NCBI GenBank assembly: GCA_034003765.1 | Contig: JAVEXZ010000008.1 | Span: 8,972-72,971, forward strand | Direction: 5' to 3' | Length of the DNA: 64,000 nt | From: JAAZGD01 sp034003765 | Lineage (GTDB): Bacteria > Bacillota > Clostridia > Peptostreptococcales > Anaerovoracaceae | Shown: positions 25,001-33,332 of the stretch, piece by piece | How positions within the stretch are numbered: position 1 is the stretch's first letter | Layout of the letters: every line of letters starts with the position of its first letter | Notes under the pieces: model-generated | The model's database searches: none | Seen by the model: only the letters and a program-made list of their open reading frames with translations | Told to the model about the DNA's origin: nothing | Translations under genes and position numbers: made by a program

Positions 25001-25627
25001 ATGAAACCGAATATAATAGTTTTTGCAGTAGCCCTTACCCTAATCCTAAGCATTATTGCCTTAAGTGCTTGTGGAGATGGGGGGACAAGTGATGATCAAT
25101 CAGATAACAATTCAACCACATATGATGCCTCTTGGGTTGATACTAGCCTTGTTCCTGAGGAAAGTGGTAGCTCAAAAGGCCTTGAGAACTTTATAACACT
25201 TGACTTATTTGGTAATAGGCAAGACCAGAGTATCTTTGCAGATTACCAAATCACAGTGGTTGATGTTTGGGGAACTTATTGTAACCCCTGTATAAATGCC
25301 ATGCCTAGCTTGGCAAGGATTTACCATGAGTATGAACCTCAAGGGGTAAATGTTATTGGTCTTATTATAGATGTTCAAGGAGCGGATTTGATGCCCAAAA
25401 AAGATTTCATAGTTAAAGCCATGGAGATAACCGATATGACGGGAGCCGATTTCCAACACTTACTATTATCCGATAATATTAGATATTCAATTCTAAAAGA
25501 CATTAGCGCAATACCTGCCAGCTTCATCGTTGACAATGAAGGAAATTTATTAACTGGAATTACTTATGGTGGACATAGTGAAGAACAATGGAGAGAGTTA
25601 CTTGATGGCTATATTAAAAAAGATTAA
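25001..25627 (+). CDS. TlpA/ResA-like thioredoxin-fold lipoprotein
   Basis: The signal segment ends in the lipobox LSAC, with the lipidated cysteine at residue 24, so the protein is extracytoplasmic and membrane anchored. The active-site motif C94-x2-C97 (CNPC) sits in a thioredoxin-like fold of the TlpA/AhpC-TSA type (VVDVWGTYC). A cis-proline-like IPASF lies near residue 170. The protein probably reduces or exchanges disulfides in exported proteins. It overlaps the next gene, a CXXC membrane protein, by 23 bases. TATAAT at 24945-24950 may be a promoter. AAGGAG precedes the ATG. Confidence 0.88.
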   Translation: MKPNIIVFAVALTLILSIIALSACGDGGTSDDQSDNNSTTYDASWVDTSLVPEESGSSKGLENFITLDLFGNRQDQSIFADYQITVVDVWGTYCNPCINAMPSLARIYHEYEPQGVNVIGLIIDVQGADLMPKKDFIVKAMEITDMTGADFQHLLLSDNIRYSILKDISAIPASFIVDNEGNLLTGITYGGHSEEQWRELLDGYIKKD

Positions 25628-25778
25628 TATTCATTTAATAGAAAATAAAACAATAACACCCTTGTTGCTAGTAGGGGCAGGGGTTGTTTTTATTGTGCTA
25701 GGTGTATATAGGGGGGAAGTCGCTATAGTCTTTACTAAGGCTGTACGCATCTGTTTGGAGTGTATAGGAATTGGGTAA
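25605..25778 (+). CDS. small CXXC-motif membrane protein (CD1871A-like)
   Basis: The 57-residue product has one hydrophobic segment (about residues 18-37) and the C-terminal ending RICLECIGIG, matching the CD1871A-type small CXXC proteins that accompany TlpA and polyferredoxin genes in Clostridia. The start at 25605 is used because it gives this known layout; an in-frame ATG at 25566 lies well inside tlpA. It overlaps both neighbours (25605-25627 and 25771-25778), so the three genes are probably translationally coupled. It may pass electrons across the membrane through its two cysteines. Confidence 0.75.
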   Translation: MAILKKINIHLIENKTITPLLLVGAGVVFIVLGVYRGEVAIVFTKAVRICLECIGIG

Positions 25779-26718
25779 AATATACAAAGAAATCAACAAG
25801 CTTAAGATAGTTAAAAGCGAAAAACTAAAAAAACATGAGACAAAGAGGAATATTTTTCAGATAGGCTTTGTAGCTATTAGCAACGGATACTACCAAGGAT
25901 TCTTAAAGGGTGGTATTTATCAAGGACCAAGTAAAGCTGTCTGTGTTCCGGGTCTTAATTGCTACTCCTGTCCAGGGGCTCTTGGATCTTGCCCAATAGG
26001 ATCTTTTCAGGCTGTAGTTTCTGATAGAGATTATGGAATGACCTTTTATATACTAGGATTCCTCACTTTAGTTGGGGCCTTAATGGGGCGTTTTGTTTGT
26101 GGCTTTTTATGTCCCTTTGGCTTGTTCCAAGACCTGCTTCACAAGATACCCAATAAATGGAAGATTCGTATAGTCCCAGGGGATAGATTTTTAAAATACA
26201 CCAAATATTTAATCTTAGCTGTTTTTGTAATACTTTTACCTATGTTCCTTGTAAATGACTTTGGCCAGGGCGACCCATGGTTTTGTAAGTACATTTGTCC
26301 TTCGGGAACATTTATGGCAGGATGGCCCTTAGGGGTTTTAAATGAAGGTATACGTGGAGCGATTGGTTGGTTGTTTTTATGGAAGTCATTTTTACTGGTG
26401 GGTATAATAATCTTGTCTGTTATTATTTATCGTCCCTTTTGCAGATATCTCTGCCCCCTAGGTGCTGTATACGGCCTATTCAATAACTATTCTTTATATA
26501 GATTTCAAGTTGACTCTAAGACCTGTATTAAATGTGGCAAATGTCAAGCGGTATGTCCTATTAATATAGCGGTTTATCAAAGACCTAATAGTGCAGAGTG
26601 TATACGTTGTGGAAGATGCTTAATGGTTTGTCCCACCCATGCACTAACTCGCATTCCATATCTAGGGCTAAACAAGGAAAAAGGAGGGCAATCAAATGAG
26701 ACTCAAGGAGATTTATAA
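25771..26718 (+). CDS. 4Fe-4S polyferredoxin membrane protein (NapH/YccM-like)
   Basis: The 315-residue protein has at least four membrane segments. It carries the NapH-family cysteine motifs CGFLCPFG (near residue 110), CKYICPSG (near 170) and CRYLCPLG (near 225). A C-terminal ferredoxin pair CIKCGKCQAVCP and CIRCGRCLMVCP lies at about 250-295. It should move electrons between cytoplasmic donors and a membrane partner. The start is TTG with GGAG at 25757-25760. It is embedded between the CXXC protein and the second SLH-transglutaminase gene, overlapping both. By context it may feed the TlpA-like lipoprotein. Confidence 0.85.
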   Translation: MGKIYKEINKLKIVKSEKLKKHETKRNIFQIGFVAISNGYYQGFLKGGIYQGPSKAVCVPGLNCYSCPGALGSCPIGSFQAVVSDRDYGMTFYILGFLTLVGALMGRFVCGFLCPFGLFQDLLHKIPNKWKIRIVPGDRFLKYTKYLILAVFVILLPMFLVNDFGQGDPWFCKYICPSGTFMAGWPLGVLNEGIRGAIGWLFLWKSFLLVGIIILSVIIYRPFCRYLCPLGAVYGLFNNYSLYRFQVDSKTCIKCGKCQAVCPINIAVYQRPNSAECIRCGRCLMVCPTHALTRIPYLGLNKEKGGQSNETQGDL

Positions 26719-28114
26719 AAAAATAGGGGCTTTCAGCCTTATATTTGTAATGATCTTAACACTTGCCTTGTCCCCTACATTTGGAGCCCTTGTCCCAGGA
26801 AAAGTTTCAAACTGGGCCTCCCAAAGTGTTTCAAAAGGCGCTACTTATGGGATTTTACCTTCAGCATTTGCAGGTAAGGATATGACCAGGCCCGCAACGC
26901 GGGAAGAGTTTGCCCAAATAACCCTACTACTTTATGAAAAGATAAAAGGGGTTTCTGTGAAAGCTCCTAATGTTAATCCTTTTAAGGATACAAATGATAT
27001 CAGCGTCTTAAAGGCATACTCTTTGGGAATCGTTAGAGGCCAAGGCAAAGGCATCTTTAATCCCAAGGGCCTCCTAACTCGAGAGGAGGCAGCTACCATG
27101 CTTACAAGGGCCTATACCAAATCTACAGGTAACCGTTTAAAGGCCACAGGGGTAGGGGAATTTTCTGATGATTCCAGTATAAGCACTTATGCAAGGCCCT
27201 CAATATACTATATGGTATACAAAGAATTTGTTATGGGAACAGGAAACAATAAGTTTACCCCAAAAGGAAAAACAACCAAGGAACAGCTTGTGACCATGGC
27301 CGTTAGAATACTTGATGAAGTTTGGGCCAACGAAGAAAAACCACCTAATATTGACTATGCTCCTGGAATGAAAGCAAATACATTAAACGAAGCCCAGGAT
27401 ATTATCTTAAATGCTCGGAGGGATCTTTTGCCAGAGATATTCATTGAAATGCCAAGAAGTATTTACGATGAACTTTTAGTTAGCCAATTTTCCCAAAATA
27501 AGGGGATTCAGAAATTGCATTACTATTACGATACCAAAGCTAAAGAATTACAAGTTTCAATATCATATAGCAACTACACTCAAATACTTGCTTTGACGGA
27601 GAACCCAACAAAGGCAACACTATATGCTAGTCGTATAGCCAAAGAATTAAATTTGAAGTTAGACGATATATTGAAACAGGAAATAAGTGCTGATATGGGG
27701 GACTATGAAAAAGAAAAGGCAGTTCATGACTATATGGTGAGAACTTATGAATTCGATACATCTGTTACAGTTTACGACCTAGAACATCCCAGCCAATCTG
27801 TAGAAGGGCCTATTTACTATAACAAAGGCATCTGTCAGGGTTATTCTGAAGTCTTTGACCTCCTTATGAAAAAGTTGGGAATAACATCCCAAATGGTTTG
27901 GGGACAAGCTTTAGGGGAAAATCATGTATGGAACATGGTTAAGCTTAGCGGAGAATGGTATATGGTGGATGTTATGTGGGACGATCCTATACCTGATCGA
28001 GGGGACAGGGTATCCTATGAATACTTCAACCTTACAGGAGACCAGCTAGCATTAACCCATAGTTGGAACCTAGACCAGTATCCTCAAGCTTTGGGAACTC
28101 AATTTGGGAACTAA
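26696..28114 (+). CDS. SLH-domain transglutaminase-like protein (copy 2)
   Basis: This 472-residue protein has a signal peptide (residues 1-31, ending near FGA), SLH-type repeats (about 35-215) and a C-terminal transglutaminase-like domain with C380 (GICQGYS), H410 (NHVWN) and D425 (VDVMWDD). It is a clear paralogue of the protein at 23505, with the same domain order and length. AAAGGAGGG precedes the ATG, which overlaps the polyferredoxin gene by 23 bases, so coupling to the redox genes is likely. An intrinsic terminator follows. The substrate is unknown. Confidence 0.87.
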   Translation: MRLKEIYKKIGAFSLIFVMILTLALSPTFGALVPGKVSNWASQSVSKGATYGILPSAFAGKDMTRPATREEFAQITLLLYEKIKGVSVKAPNVNPFKDTNDISVLKAYSLGIVRGQGKGIFNPKGLLTREEAATMLTRAYTKSTGNRLKATGVGEFSDDSSISTYARPSIYYMVYKEFVMGTGNNKFTPKGKTTKEQLVTMAVRILDEVWANEEKPPNIDYAPGMKANTLNEAQDIILNARRDLLPEIFIEMPRSIYDELLVSQFSQNKGIQKLHYYYDTKAKELQVSISYSNYTQILALTENPTKATLYASRIAKELNLKLDDILKQEISADMGDYEKEKAVHDYMVRTYEFDTSVTVYDLEHPSQSVEGPIYYNKGICQGYSEVFDLLMKKLGITSQMVWGQALGENHVWNMVKLSGEWYMVDVMWDDPIPDRGDRVSYEYFNLTGDQLALTHSWNLDQYPQALGTQFGN

Positions 28115-28197
28115 GATAGGCAGATTTATTCTTGATTCATAGTGTAAGTGTTGAACTAGGCTTTCCTCGCAAATGTAGAAAAGCCTTAAAAATTACC

Positions 28198-28240
28198 AAA
28201 AAGGAACAGCAGTTTTTAGTAACCTCGCTGTTCCTTTTTT
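28198..28240. terminator. intrinsic terminator after the exported-protein operon
   Basis: AAGGAACAGC (about 28201-28210) pairs with GCTGTTCCTT (28227-28236), followed by TTTTTT on the plus strand. The minus strand also ends in a T run, so it may work for the convergent proA transcript as well. Confidence 0.8.
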
Positions 28241-28377
28241 CTGTTCTACTATATAATTCGCATTTATCAAAAGCAAGTCTCACAAATGAAAATCAAAGCA
28301 CTTCAAGGAGACCAAGGCTTATTCAAAAAACCTGTTTACTAATCCTTGGAAAAGCCTATGCTATTCTACAAGATTGC

Positions 28378-29652
28378 CTACAAATCCTTGAAATGAAAAG
28401 ATTTTCGCCCTTGGGAATAATCACTTACTATATGGCCATCTCCTACTAAACGATATTTGTAGGTTGTGATTCCATCCAGACCTACAGGGCCTCTTGCATG
28501 GAGCTTGCCTGTTGAGATCCCAACTTCCGCGCCAAAACCATATCTAAAGCCATCTGCAAAACGAGTAGAACAGTTTTGGTAAACTCCGGCAGAATCTACC
28601 AGAGAGAAGAAGGAATTTGCCACAGAAGGGTCTTGGGTTACAACACAATCTGTATGATGAGACCCATATTTGTTTATATGATTTATAGCCTCTTCATAGT
28701 CGGTAACTATTTTAATTGAAAGAATATAATCCAGATATTCTGTAGCAAAGTCATCATCTGAAGCTTCTTCAACAGGGATAATTTTTTGGGTTTTCTCGCA
28801 ACCTTTAAGTATGACTTTACCCCTAAGTTCATTTAGTAAAATGGGTAAAAATTCTCCCCCTATGTCTTGGTGGACTAAGAGTGTTTCCAAAGTGTTGCAA
28901 GCAGCCACGTACTGAGTCTTACTGTCTATTGTAATACTAAGAGCCTTAGACAGGTCAGCTGACTTGTCTATATAAAGGTGGCATATACCGTCAGAGTGAC
29001 CCATAACAGGAATCTTAGAGTTATCTTGAATATACCTTACGAATTCATTACTCCCTCGTGGTATTATCAAATCAATGGATTTGTGGCATTTTAGCATTTC
29101 CTTGATATCTTCCCGACTCTCTAGGAGAACTACAAAGTTACTGGGTAATCCTAGGTCATCACCAGCCTTACTGATTAATTCAAAGAGAATTCTATTTGTA
29201 TTTAGGGCTTCGCTACCACCTTTTAATAGGGTAGAGTTACCGCTCTTAATACAAAGTGCTGATATTTGAACTAAAGCATCGGGGCGAGATTCGAATATAA
29301 CACCTATGACACCAATGGGGCAAGTTATTTTTTCCAGCAATAATCCCTCATCTAAGTTCCTTTTTAATAAAATTCTGTTTAGTGGATCTTCCATCTTTGA
29401 AAGGGCTCTTATTCCTTCAATTACATCTTGCAATTTATGGTGGTCAAACTTTAGCCTACTTAAGATGGGCCCAGGCATCTTAAGTTTTTCAGCTTCTTCT
29501 AAATCGAGCTTGTTTGCATAAAATATTTCTTCCTTGTTATCATCAAGGAGTTGAGCAACTCTCAATAAGGCGCTGTTTCTTATTTCATGAGAAGTTGCTG
29601 CAAGAAGGAAGCTACTTTCTTTAACAGACTGGGCTAGGTTTACAATATTCAT
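28378..29652 (-). CDS. proA: gamma-glutamyl phosphate reductase
   Basis: ProA reduces gamma-glutamyl phosphate to glutamate semialdehyde with NADPH, the second step of proline synthesis. The 424-residue length is normal. The aldehyde-dehydrogenase fold motifs VIFESRPDALVQI, LLKGGSEA and IPRGSNEFV are conserved, and the catalytic cysteine lies in VAACNTLETL near residue 255. Its ATG overlaps the stop of the upstream nuclease gene in TAATG, so coupling is likely. Unlike most Firmicutes, proA is on the opposite strand from proB and proC, which lie 1.4 kb to the right. Confidence 0.95.
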   Translation of the reverse strand: MNIVNLAQSVKESSFLLAATSHEIRNSALLRVAQLLDDNKEEIFYANKLDLEEAEKLKMPGPILSRLKFDHHKLQDVIEGIRALSKMEDPLNRILLKRNLDEGLLLEKITCPIGVIGVIFESRPDALVQISALCIKSGNSTLLKGGSEALNTNRILFELISKAGDDLGLPSNFVVLLESREDIKEMLKCHKSIDLIIPRGSNEFVRYIQDNSKIPVMGHSDGICHLYIDKSADLSKALSITIDSKTQYVAACNTLETLLVHQDIGGEFLPILLNELRGKVILKGCEKTQKIIPVEEASDDDFATEYLDYILSIKIVTDYEEAINHINKYGSHHTDCVVTQDPSVANSFFSLVDSAGVYQNCSTRFADGFRYGFGAEVGISTGKLHARGPVGLDGITTYKYRLVGDGHIVSDYSQGRKSFHFKDL

Positions 29653-30656
29653 TATTTACCCTCCGTTTCCTTTCCGATTTTTTTAACCAAAAGCCTTGTA
29701 AAGTCATTAAGGATTTTATAATTCAACTTACCTCTTTCTTCTACAATTAAGAAACCACTTTCGTAGGAGGTGTCTTGAGTTAAGGAGTTCTCTCCAAGGA
29801 CTAGTGACTCTAAATCCAAATAATAAGAGCCCTGTCTGTGAAAAATAGGGACCATGATCTGAAAAGTTTTTGAAACTTTATCAAAGGCGATTTGTAGGGA
29901 CTGACCAAAGTCCCCAAAGGAGTAGTAGTTAATAGAATTATGCCTTTGAATACCCCGAATTTCAAGATAAAGTGGTCCTCTTTTAGTTTGGGTGACTTGC
30001 AGGTTAGGGGTTCCAGGGAAGCCAAGATGATGAAAAGCTTTTTCCATATCGCATAGATCAACTACATCAAGCAATTTATAAAGTTGATATAGGTCATCTC
30101 GATTATGGAGGAGTATCTTGTCTCTTGCTTTTTCATTGCCTGTTTTAATGTAATCTCCATAGAGCTCAATGCTCTCTAACCCGTTAATAGTATCACTTCT
30201 TTGGTCACCTAGGCCTAAGTAATTTTCTATAGTCTTTTGTCTGAGATTGGGGAGCTTGCTCCTTAAATCCGAAGCTTTTCTGATTACCAGATAAAGGTCA
30301 AGATTGTAGGGGAATTGTGATGGTGGAAATCCCAAATTACTCTCTCTTATCTCTAAAAAATTCATATCAAAAGATTTGCCATTGTATGTTATCAAAAGGT
30401 CACATTTGTCTATCTCTCCTAGGTAAGAATAAAGTAGATCTTTTTCATCCTCGAGCCTTTCGGCAAAATACTGCCTAATGGTAGCTTTACCATCTCTTTC
30501 AAAAACCAGGAGACCACCTAGGATAACCTGGTGTCGACTTGGGCTCAAACCAGTAGTCTCAATATCTAGTATTCCAACCCTGCATTTAGAGAAGTAATCA
30601 TTTAGAGCTGTTGGCAAATTAAAGTTTTCATTTAGTGTCTCACTTATTATTATCAT
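29652..30656 (-). CDS. YprB-like RNase H-fold 3'-5' exonuclease
   Basis: The 334-residue protein carries DEDD-type exonuclease motifs: DIETTG (near residue 31), TYNGKSFD (near 90) and HNRDD (near 184). It matches the YprB/ribonuclease H-like domain family (COG3359). The C-terminal third is unassigned. The substrate is unknown, and its coupling to proA may be coincidental. The ATG at 30656 has no ribosome binding site. A TATAAT box with an extended TG (minus strand, 30668-30663) lies exactly where a transcript would start at the ATG itself, suggesting leaderless translation. Confidence 0.8.
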   Translation of the reverse strand: MIIISETLNENFNLPTALNDYFSKCRVGILDIETTGLSPSRHQVILGGLLVFERDGKATIRQYFAERLEDEKDLLYSYLGEIDKCDLLITYNGKSFDMNFLEIRESNLGFPPSQFPYNLDLYLVIRKASDLRSKLPNLRQKTIENYLGLGDQRSDTINGLESIELYGDYIKTGNEKARDKILLHNRDDLYQLYKLLDVVDLCDMEKAFHHLGFPGTPNLQVTQTKRGPLYLEIRGIQRHNSINYYSFGDFGQSLQIAFDKVSKTFQIMVPIFHRQGSYYLDLESLVLGENSLTQDTSYESGFLIVEERGKLNYKILNDFTRLLVKKIGKETEGK

Positions 30657-30662
30657 AAAATC

Positions 30663-30671
30663 ATTATATCA
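30663..30671 (-). promoter_or_regulatory. extended -10 promoter predicting a leaderless mRNA
   Basis: TGATATAAT on the minus strand contains TATAAT (30668-30663) plus an upstream TG. Six bases separate it from the ATG at 30656, so initiation at the usual distance would begin at or next to the start codon. No -35 of quality was found. Confidence 0.5.
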
Positions 30672-30693
30672 CGGAGATTGTAAAAACAAAATA

Positions 30694-30710
30694 GACCGCG
30701 GGGTGCGATC
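30694..30710 (-). terminator. small intrinsic terminator or attenuator hairpin upstream of yprB-like gene
   Basis: GATCGC pairs with GCGGTC (one G-T) around ACCCC, followed on the minus strand by TATTTTGTTTTT (30693-30682). It would stop minus-strand transcripts arriving from upstream, just before the extended -10 box. Confidence 0.4.
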
Positions 30711-31079
30711 CATTTTGTTCAAAAGGGGTATTGGGATTAGAGATTAATGCGGTTATCAGGGGGATAACCACGATTAAATTATATTTGAATGTTCGGTAAA
30801 ATGCAATAATTAAAAGGCATTAATTATTTTTTTAACACATTTCAGCTTTTATTCATATAAAAAGAGAGGCTTTAGTCAATATAAGGGAAATGATTAAGCA
30901 AAATTGTATGGATTTCCATGATAGATATAGCAAGTAATACAGGTAAATAATGTATGAGTAATGTGGCAACCAATGATTAGAGAATCTTGTACATCCTTAC
31001 TGAATGTGTTAATATTATTCAATGCAGAACTAGTTGGGAGCAGGGACATAAGAGGAATTTTGAAAGGCGATAAAAGTAA
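30711..31079. other. intergenic region between the divergent yprB-proA and proB-proC units
   Basis: The full gap is 423 bases. It holds a perfect hairpin GGTTATC-AGGGG-GATAACC at 30751-30769 and a possible plus-strand promoter (TTGTAC at 30987-30992, 17-base spacer, TGT-TAATAT at 31007-31015). I saw no T-box, riboswitch or small ORF with a good start. Confidence 0.5.
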
Positions 31080-31877
31080 ATGGATTCAATGAGCGATCTC
31101 ATAAAAAGAAGCAAAAAAATAGTTATTAAAATTGGGAGCAATGTGCTTTCTGATGATTGTGGTGTGGTAAACAAGGCAATTCTTCATGAAATAGTTGAAC
31201 AAGCTTATGAACTTATAGATAAGGGCAAGCAAGTGGTAATTGTTTCTTCAGGTGCTGGAATATGCGGTGTTGGAGCAATTAACAAGTGGAGCAGAAGAGG
31301 GGACATTAACTACAAACAAGCTCTTTGCGCTATTGGACAAGTTGAACTTATGATGGCATACAAAGAAGCCTTTTGGGATTTCAATATACACGTTGCCCAA
31401 ATTTTGTTAACCCGGGAAGACTTTAGCGACCAACACCGAAGACTTAACATTCGAAATGCCCTATTTACTTTGGTAGATGAAGGTGTTGTGCCAATTGTAA
31501 ATGAAAATGACAGCGTTAGTGTAGAAGAAATCAAAATCGGTGATAACGATTCTTTAAGCGCATCAACTACTAATTTGTGGAATGCAGACTGTCTTATAGT
31601 GCTTTCAGATATTGATGGGGTATACGACAAGGACCCCAAGCGCTTTCAGGATGCCTCCCTTATCGAAGAAGTGTGGGATATCGACGGGTTATTGATGGAG
31701 ATAGATGTCCTGGGCAAAAGTGATTTTGGAACAGGTGGAATATTGACGAAGATAGAAGCTGCTCGCAGCGTAAATGAATATGGCATTCCACTTATTTTAC
31801 TTAATGGAAAAAAGAAGGGCGTTATTCGAGGAGCTTATGAAGGTAGAGAAAAGGGTACCGTATTTTATAGCAAATAG
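31080..31877 (+). CDS. proB: glutamate 5-kinase (without PUA domain)
   Basis: ProB phosphorylates glutamate to gamma-glutamyl phosphate, the first step of proline synthesis. The 265-residue protein covers the amino-acid kinase fold: KIGSNVL near residue 17, VSSGAG near 57, NENDSVS near 140, and DIDGVYDKDP near 180. It lacks the C-terminal PUA domain of E. coli ProB (367 residues), as in many Firmicutes. GAAAGGCG at about 31062-31069 supports the ATG at 31080. It is followed by proC 34 bases later. Feedback inhibition by proline is typical of the family. Confidence 0.93.
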   Translation: MDSMSDLIKRSKKIVIKIGSNVLSDDCGVVNKAILHEIVEQAYELIDKGKQVVIVSSGAGICGVGAINKWSRRGDINYKQALCAIGQVELMMAYKEAFWDFNIHVAQILLTREDFSDQHRRLNIRNALFTLVDEGVVPIVNENDSVSVEEIKIGDNDSLSASTTNLWNADCLIVLSDIDGVYDKDPKRFQDASLIEEVWDIDGLLMEIDVLGKSDFGTGGILTKIEAARSVNEYGIPLILLNGKKKGVIRGAYEGREKGTVFYSK

Positions 31878-31911
31878 ATAATATTGAGGAGAATTTGAGG
31901 AAGGGCACTAG

Positions 31912-32724
31912 ATGAAATTAGGATTTATTGGAGCTGGAAACATGGGTGGGGCGATTCTCAAGGGATGTGTAGAATCTGGGAAGTTCCCAAGTCGAGATAT
32001 CTACGTGTGTGATAAAGACCCTGAGCGTAGAAAGAGCTGGGAAGAATTGCTCATTATCAACACTACAGAAGATGTGGATACTGTTGTTGACAGATGCGAT
32101 ATAATTATTGTGGGAATCAAACCTGACGGCTTTTCATCACTTATGCCAGAAATTTCATCCAAATGGAAAACCAACAAAATTCTTGTTTCCATGGCGGCGG
32201 GCATAAGCATTTCTTTTTTGGAAGAATATTTACCCATGGGTTCTAAAATTATTCGCATTATGCCTAATACCCCTGCAATGGTAAGAGAGGGTATGACTGC
32301 GGTCTCTAGGAATAAGAATATTTCCAATCAGGACATGGGAATATCCATGGATATTTTTTCCAGTGTAGGTATGGCAGAGGAAGTAGCTGAAGACCTTATA
32401 GACTGTGTTATAGGGGTAAGCGGTAGTTCACCTGCCTACACATATTTATATATAGAGGCTTTAGTTGATGCTGCTATTGCAAATGGAATGGAAAAAGATA
32501 TGGCCACCAAATTTGCCGCCCAGTCGGTTTTAGGAGCTGCTAAAATGGTTTTAGAGACAGGAGTAGAACCACAACAGCTATGCGAAAATGTTTGTTCTCC
32601 TGGAGGAACTACCATAGAAGCCGTGAATAAATTAAAGAGAAATGGTTTCAAGGAAAATGTGACTCAGGCATTCCAAGCGGCAGTAGATAAATCAAAACTT
32701 CTTTCAAAAAAAAGGGAAGGCTAA
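31912..32724 (+). CDS. proC: pyrroline-5-carboxylate reductase
   Basis: ProC reduces pyrroline-5-carboxylate to proline, the last step. The 270-residue protein has the nucleotide-binding motif GFIGAGNMGGAIL at residues 4-16. The signature region near residue 170-225 includes GSSPAYTYLYIEAL and the CSPGGTTIEA motif typical of ProC. It follows proB closely with weak spacing, and a Nudix gene begins 4 bases after it. All three enzymes of the glutamate-to-proline route are thus in the window, though on two strands. Confidence 0.94.
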   Translation: MKLGFIGAGNMGGAILKGCVESGKFPSRDIYVCDKDPERRKSWEELLIINTTEDVDTVVDRCDIIIVGIKPDGFSSLMPEISSKWKTNKILVSMAAGISISFLEEYLPMGSKIIRIMPNTPAMVREGMTAVSRNKNISNQDMGISMDIFSSVGMAEEVAEDLIDCVIGVSGSSPAYTYLYIEALVDAAIANGMEKDMATKFAAQSVLGAAKMVLETGVEPQQLCENVCSPGGTTIEAVNKLKRNGFKENVTQAFQAAVDKSKLLSKKREG

Positions 32725-32728
32725 GCTA

Positions 32729-33262
32729 ATGACCTTTGAAGAAAAAACCTTAGAAACAGAACGAATATATAGCGGTAAAGTCTTTAATTTACGTCGGGAT
32801 AAAGTAATAACTGTAAATGGCGAAACTTCCTATAGAGAAATAATTGAGCATCCAGGGGGTGTTGTTATGGCTGCCATTACAAAAGACAAAAAAATGATAA
32901 TGATTCATCAGTATAGAAAGGCCGTAGACCAAGTTGTTTTCGAAGCACCTGCTGGCAAACTGGAAATAGGCGAGGATCTTGTTGAGGCTGCAAGAAGAGA
33001 ACTCAAAGAAGAGACGGGATATAGGGCAAAGGAAATAGATTTTATGGGTTCTTATTTCAGCAGCTGTGGATACACATCGGAAAAGCTTCATTTGTTTTTG
33101 TGCAGAGGTTTAACCCCTGGGGCCACTGACTTTGATGAGCACGAAGCCCTTGTTGTTGAAGAGCACCCATTAGAAGACCTCTTCCAGAGTGTTTTGGCAG
33201 GACAAGTAAATGATGCCAAGACAGCCTTAGCAATTATTTTGGCTTATGAAAAAACAAGATAG
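32729..33262 (+). CDS. Nudix hydrolase, ADP-ribose pyrophosphatase type
   Basis: The 177-residue protein carries a complete Nudix box (G-x5-E-x7-RE-x2-EE-x-G near residues 76-98) after a typical ADPRase N-terminal segment (REIIEHPGGVVMAA). It most likely cleaves ADP-ribose or related nucleoside diphosphates to AMP and a sugar phosphate. It follows proC by 4 bases with AAGGGAAGG inside the proC end as ribosome binding site. In Firmicutes, Nudix genes often precede xerD, as here. The exact substrate is not readable from the sequence. Confidence 0.9.
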   Translation: MTFEEKTLETERIYSGKVFNLRRDKVITVNGETSYREIIEHPGGVVMAAITKDKKMIMIHQYRKAVDQVVFEAPAGKLEIGEDLVEAARRELKEETGYRAKEIDFMGSYFSSCGYTSEKLHLFLCRGLTPGATDFDEHEALVVEEHPLEDLFQSVLAGQVNDAKTALAIILAYEKTR

Positions 33263-33332
33263 AAGCAAAGAGCTTTTTTAATTAAAGAAGGAAAGGTTTT
33301 GTAGCAAATGTTGAGAAAGGGAGGAAAACTTT

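Noticed and set aside
28132..28449. Plus-strand ORF after the second SLH-transglutaminase
   Set aside because: It runs through the intrinsic terminator and into the end of proA, and has no ribosome binding site.
30690..30711. T-box antiterminator-like GACCGCGGGGT
   Set aside because: It resembles the ACCGCGG part of a T-box, but there is no upstream specifier stem or AGGGTGG context. It is better explained as a simple hairpin.
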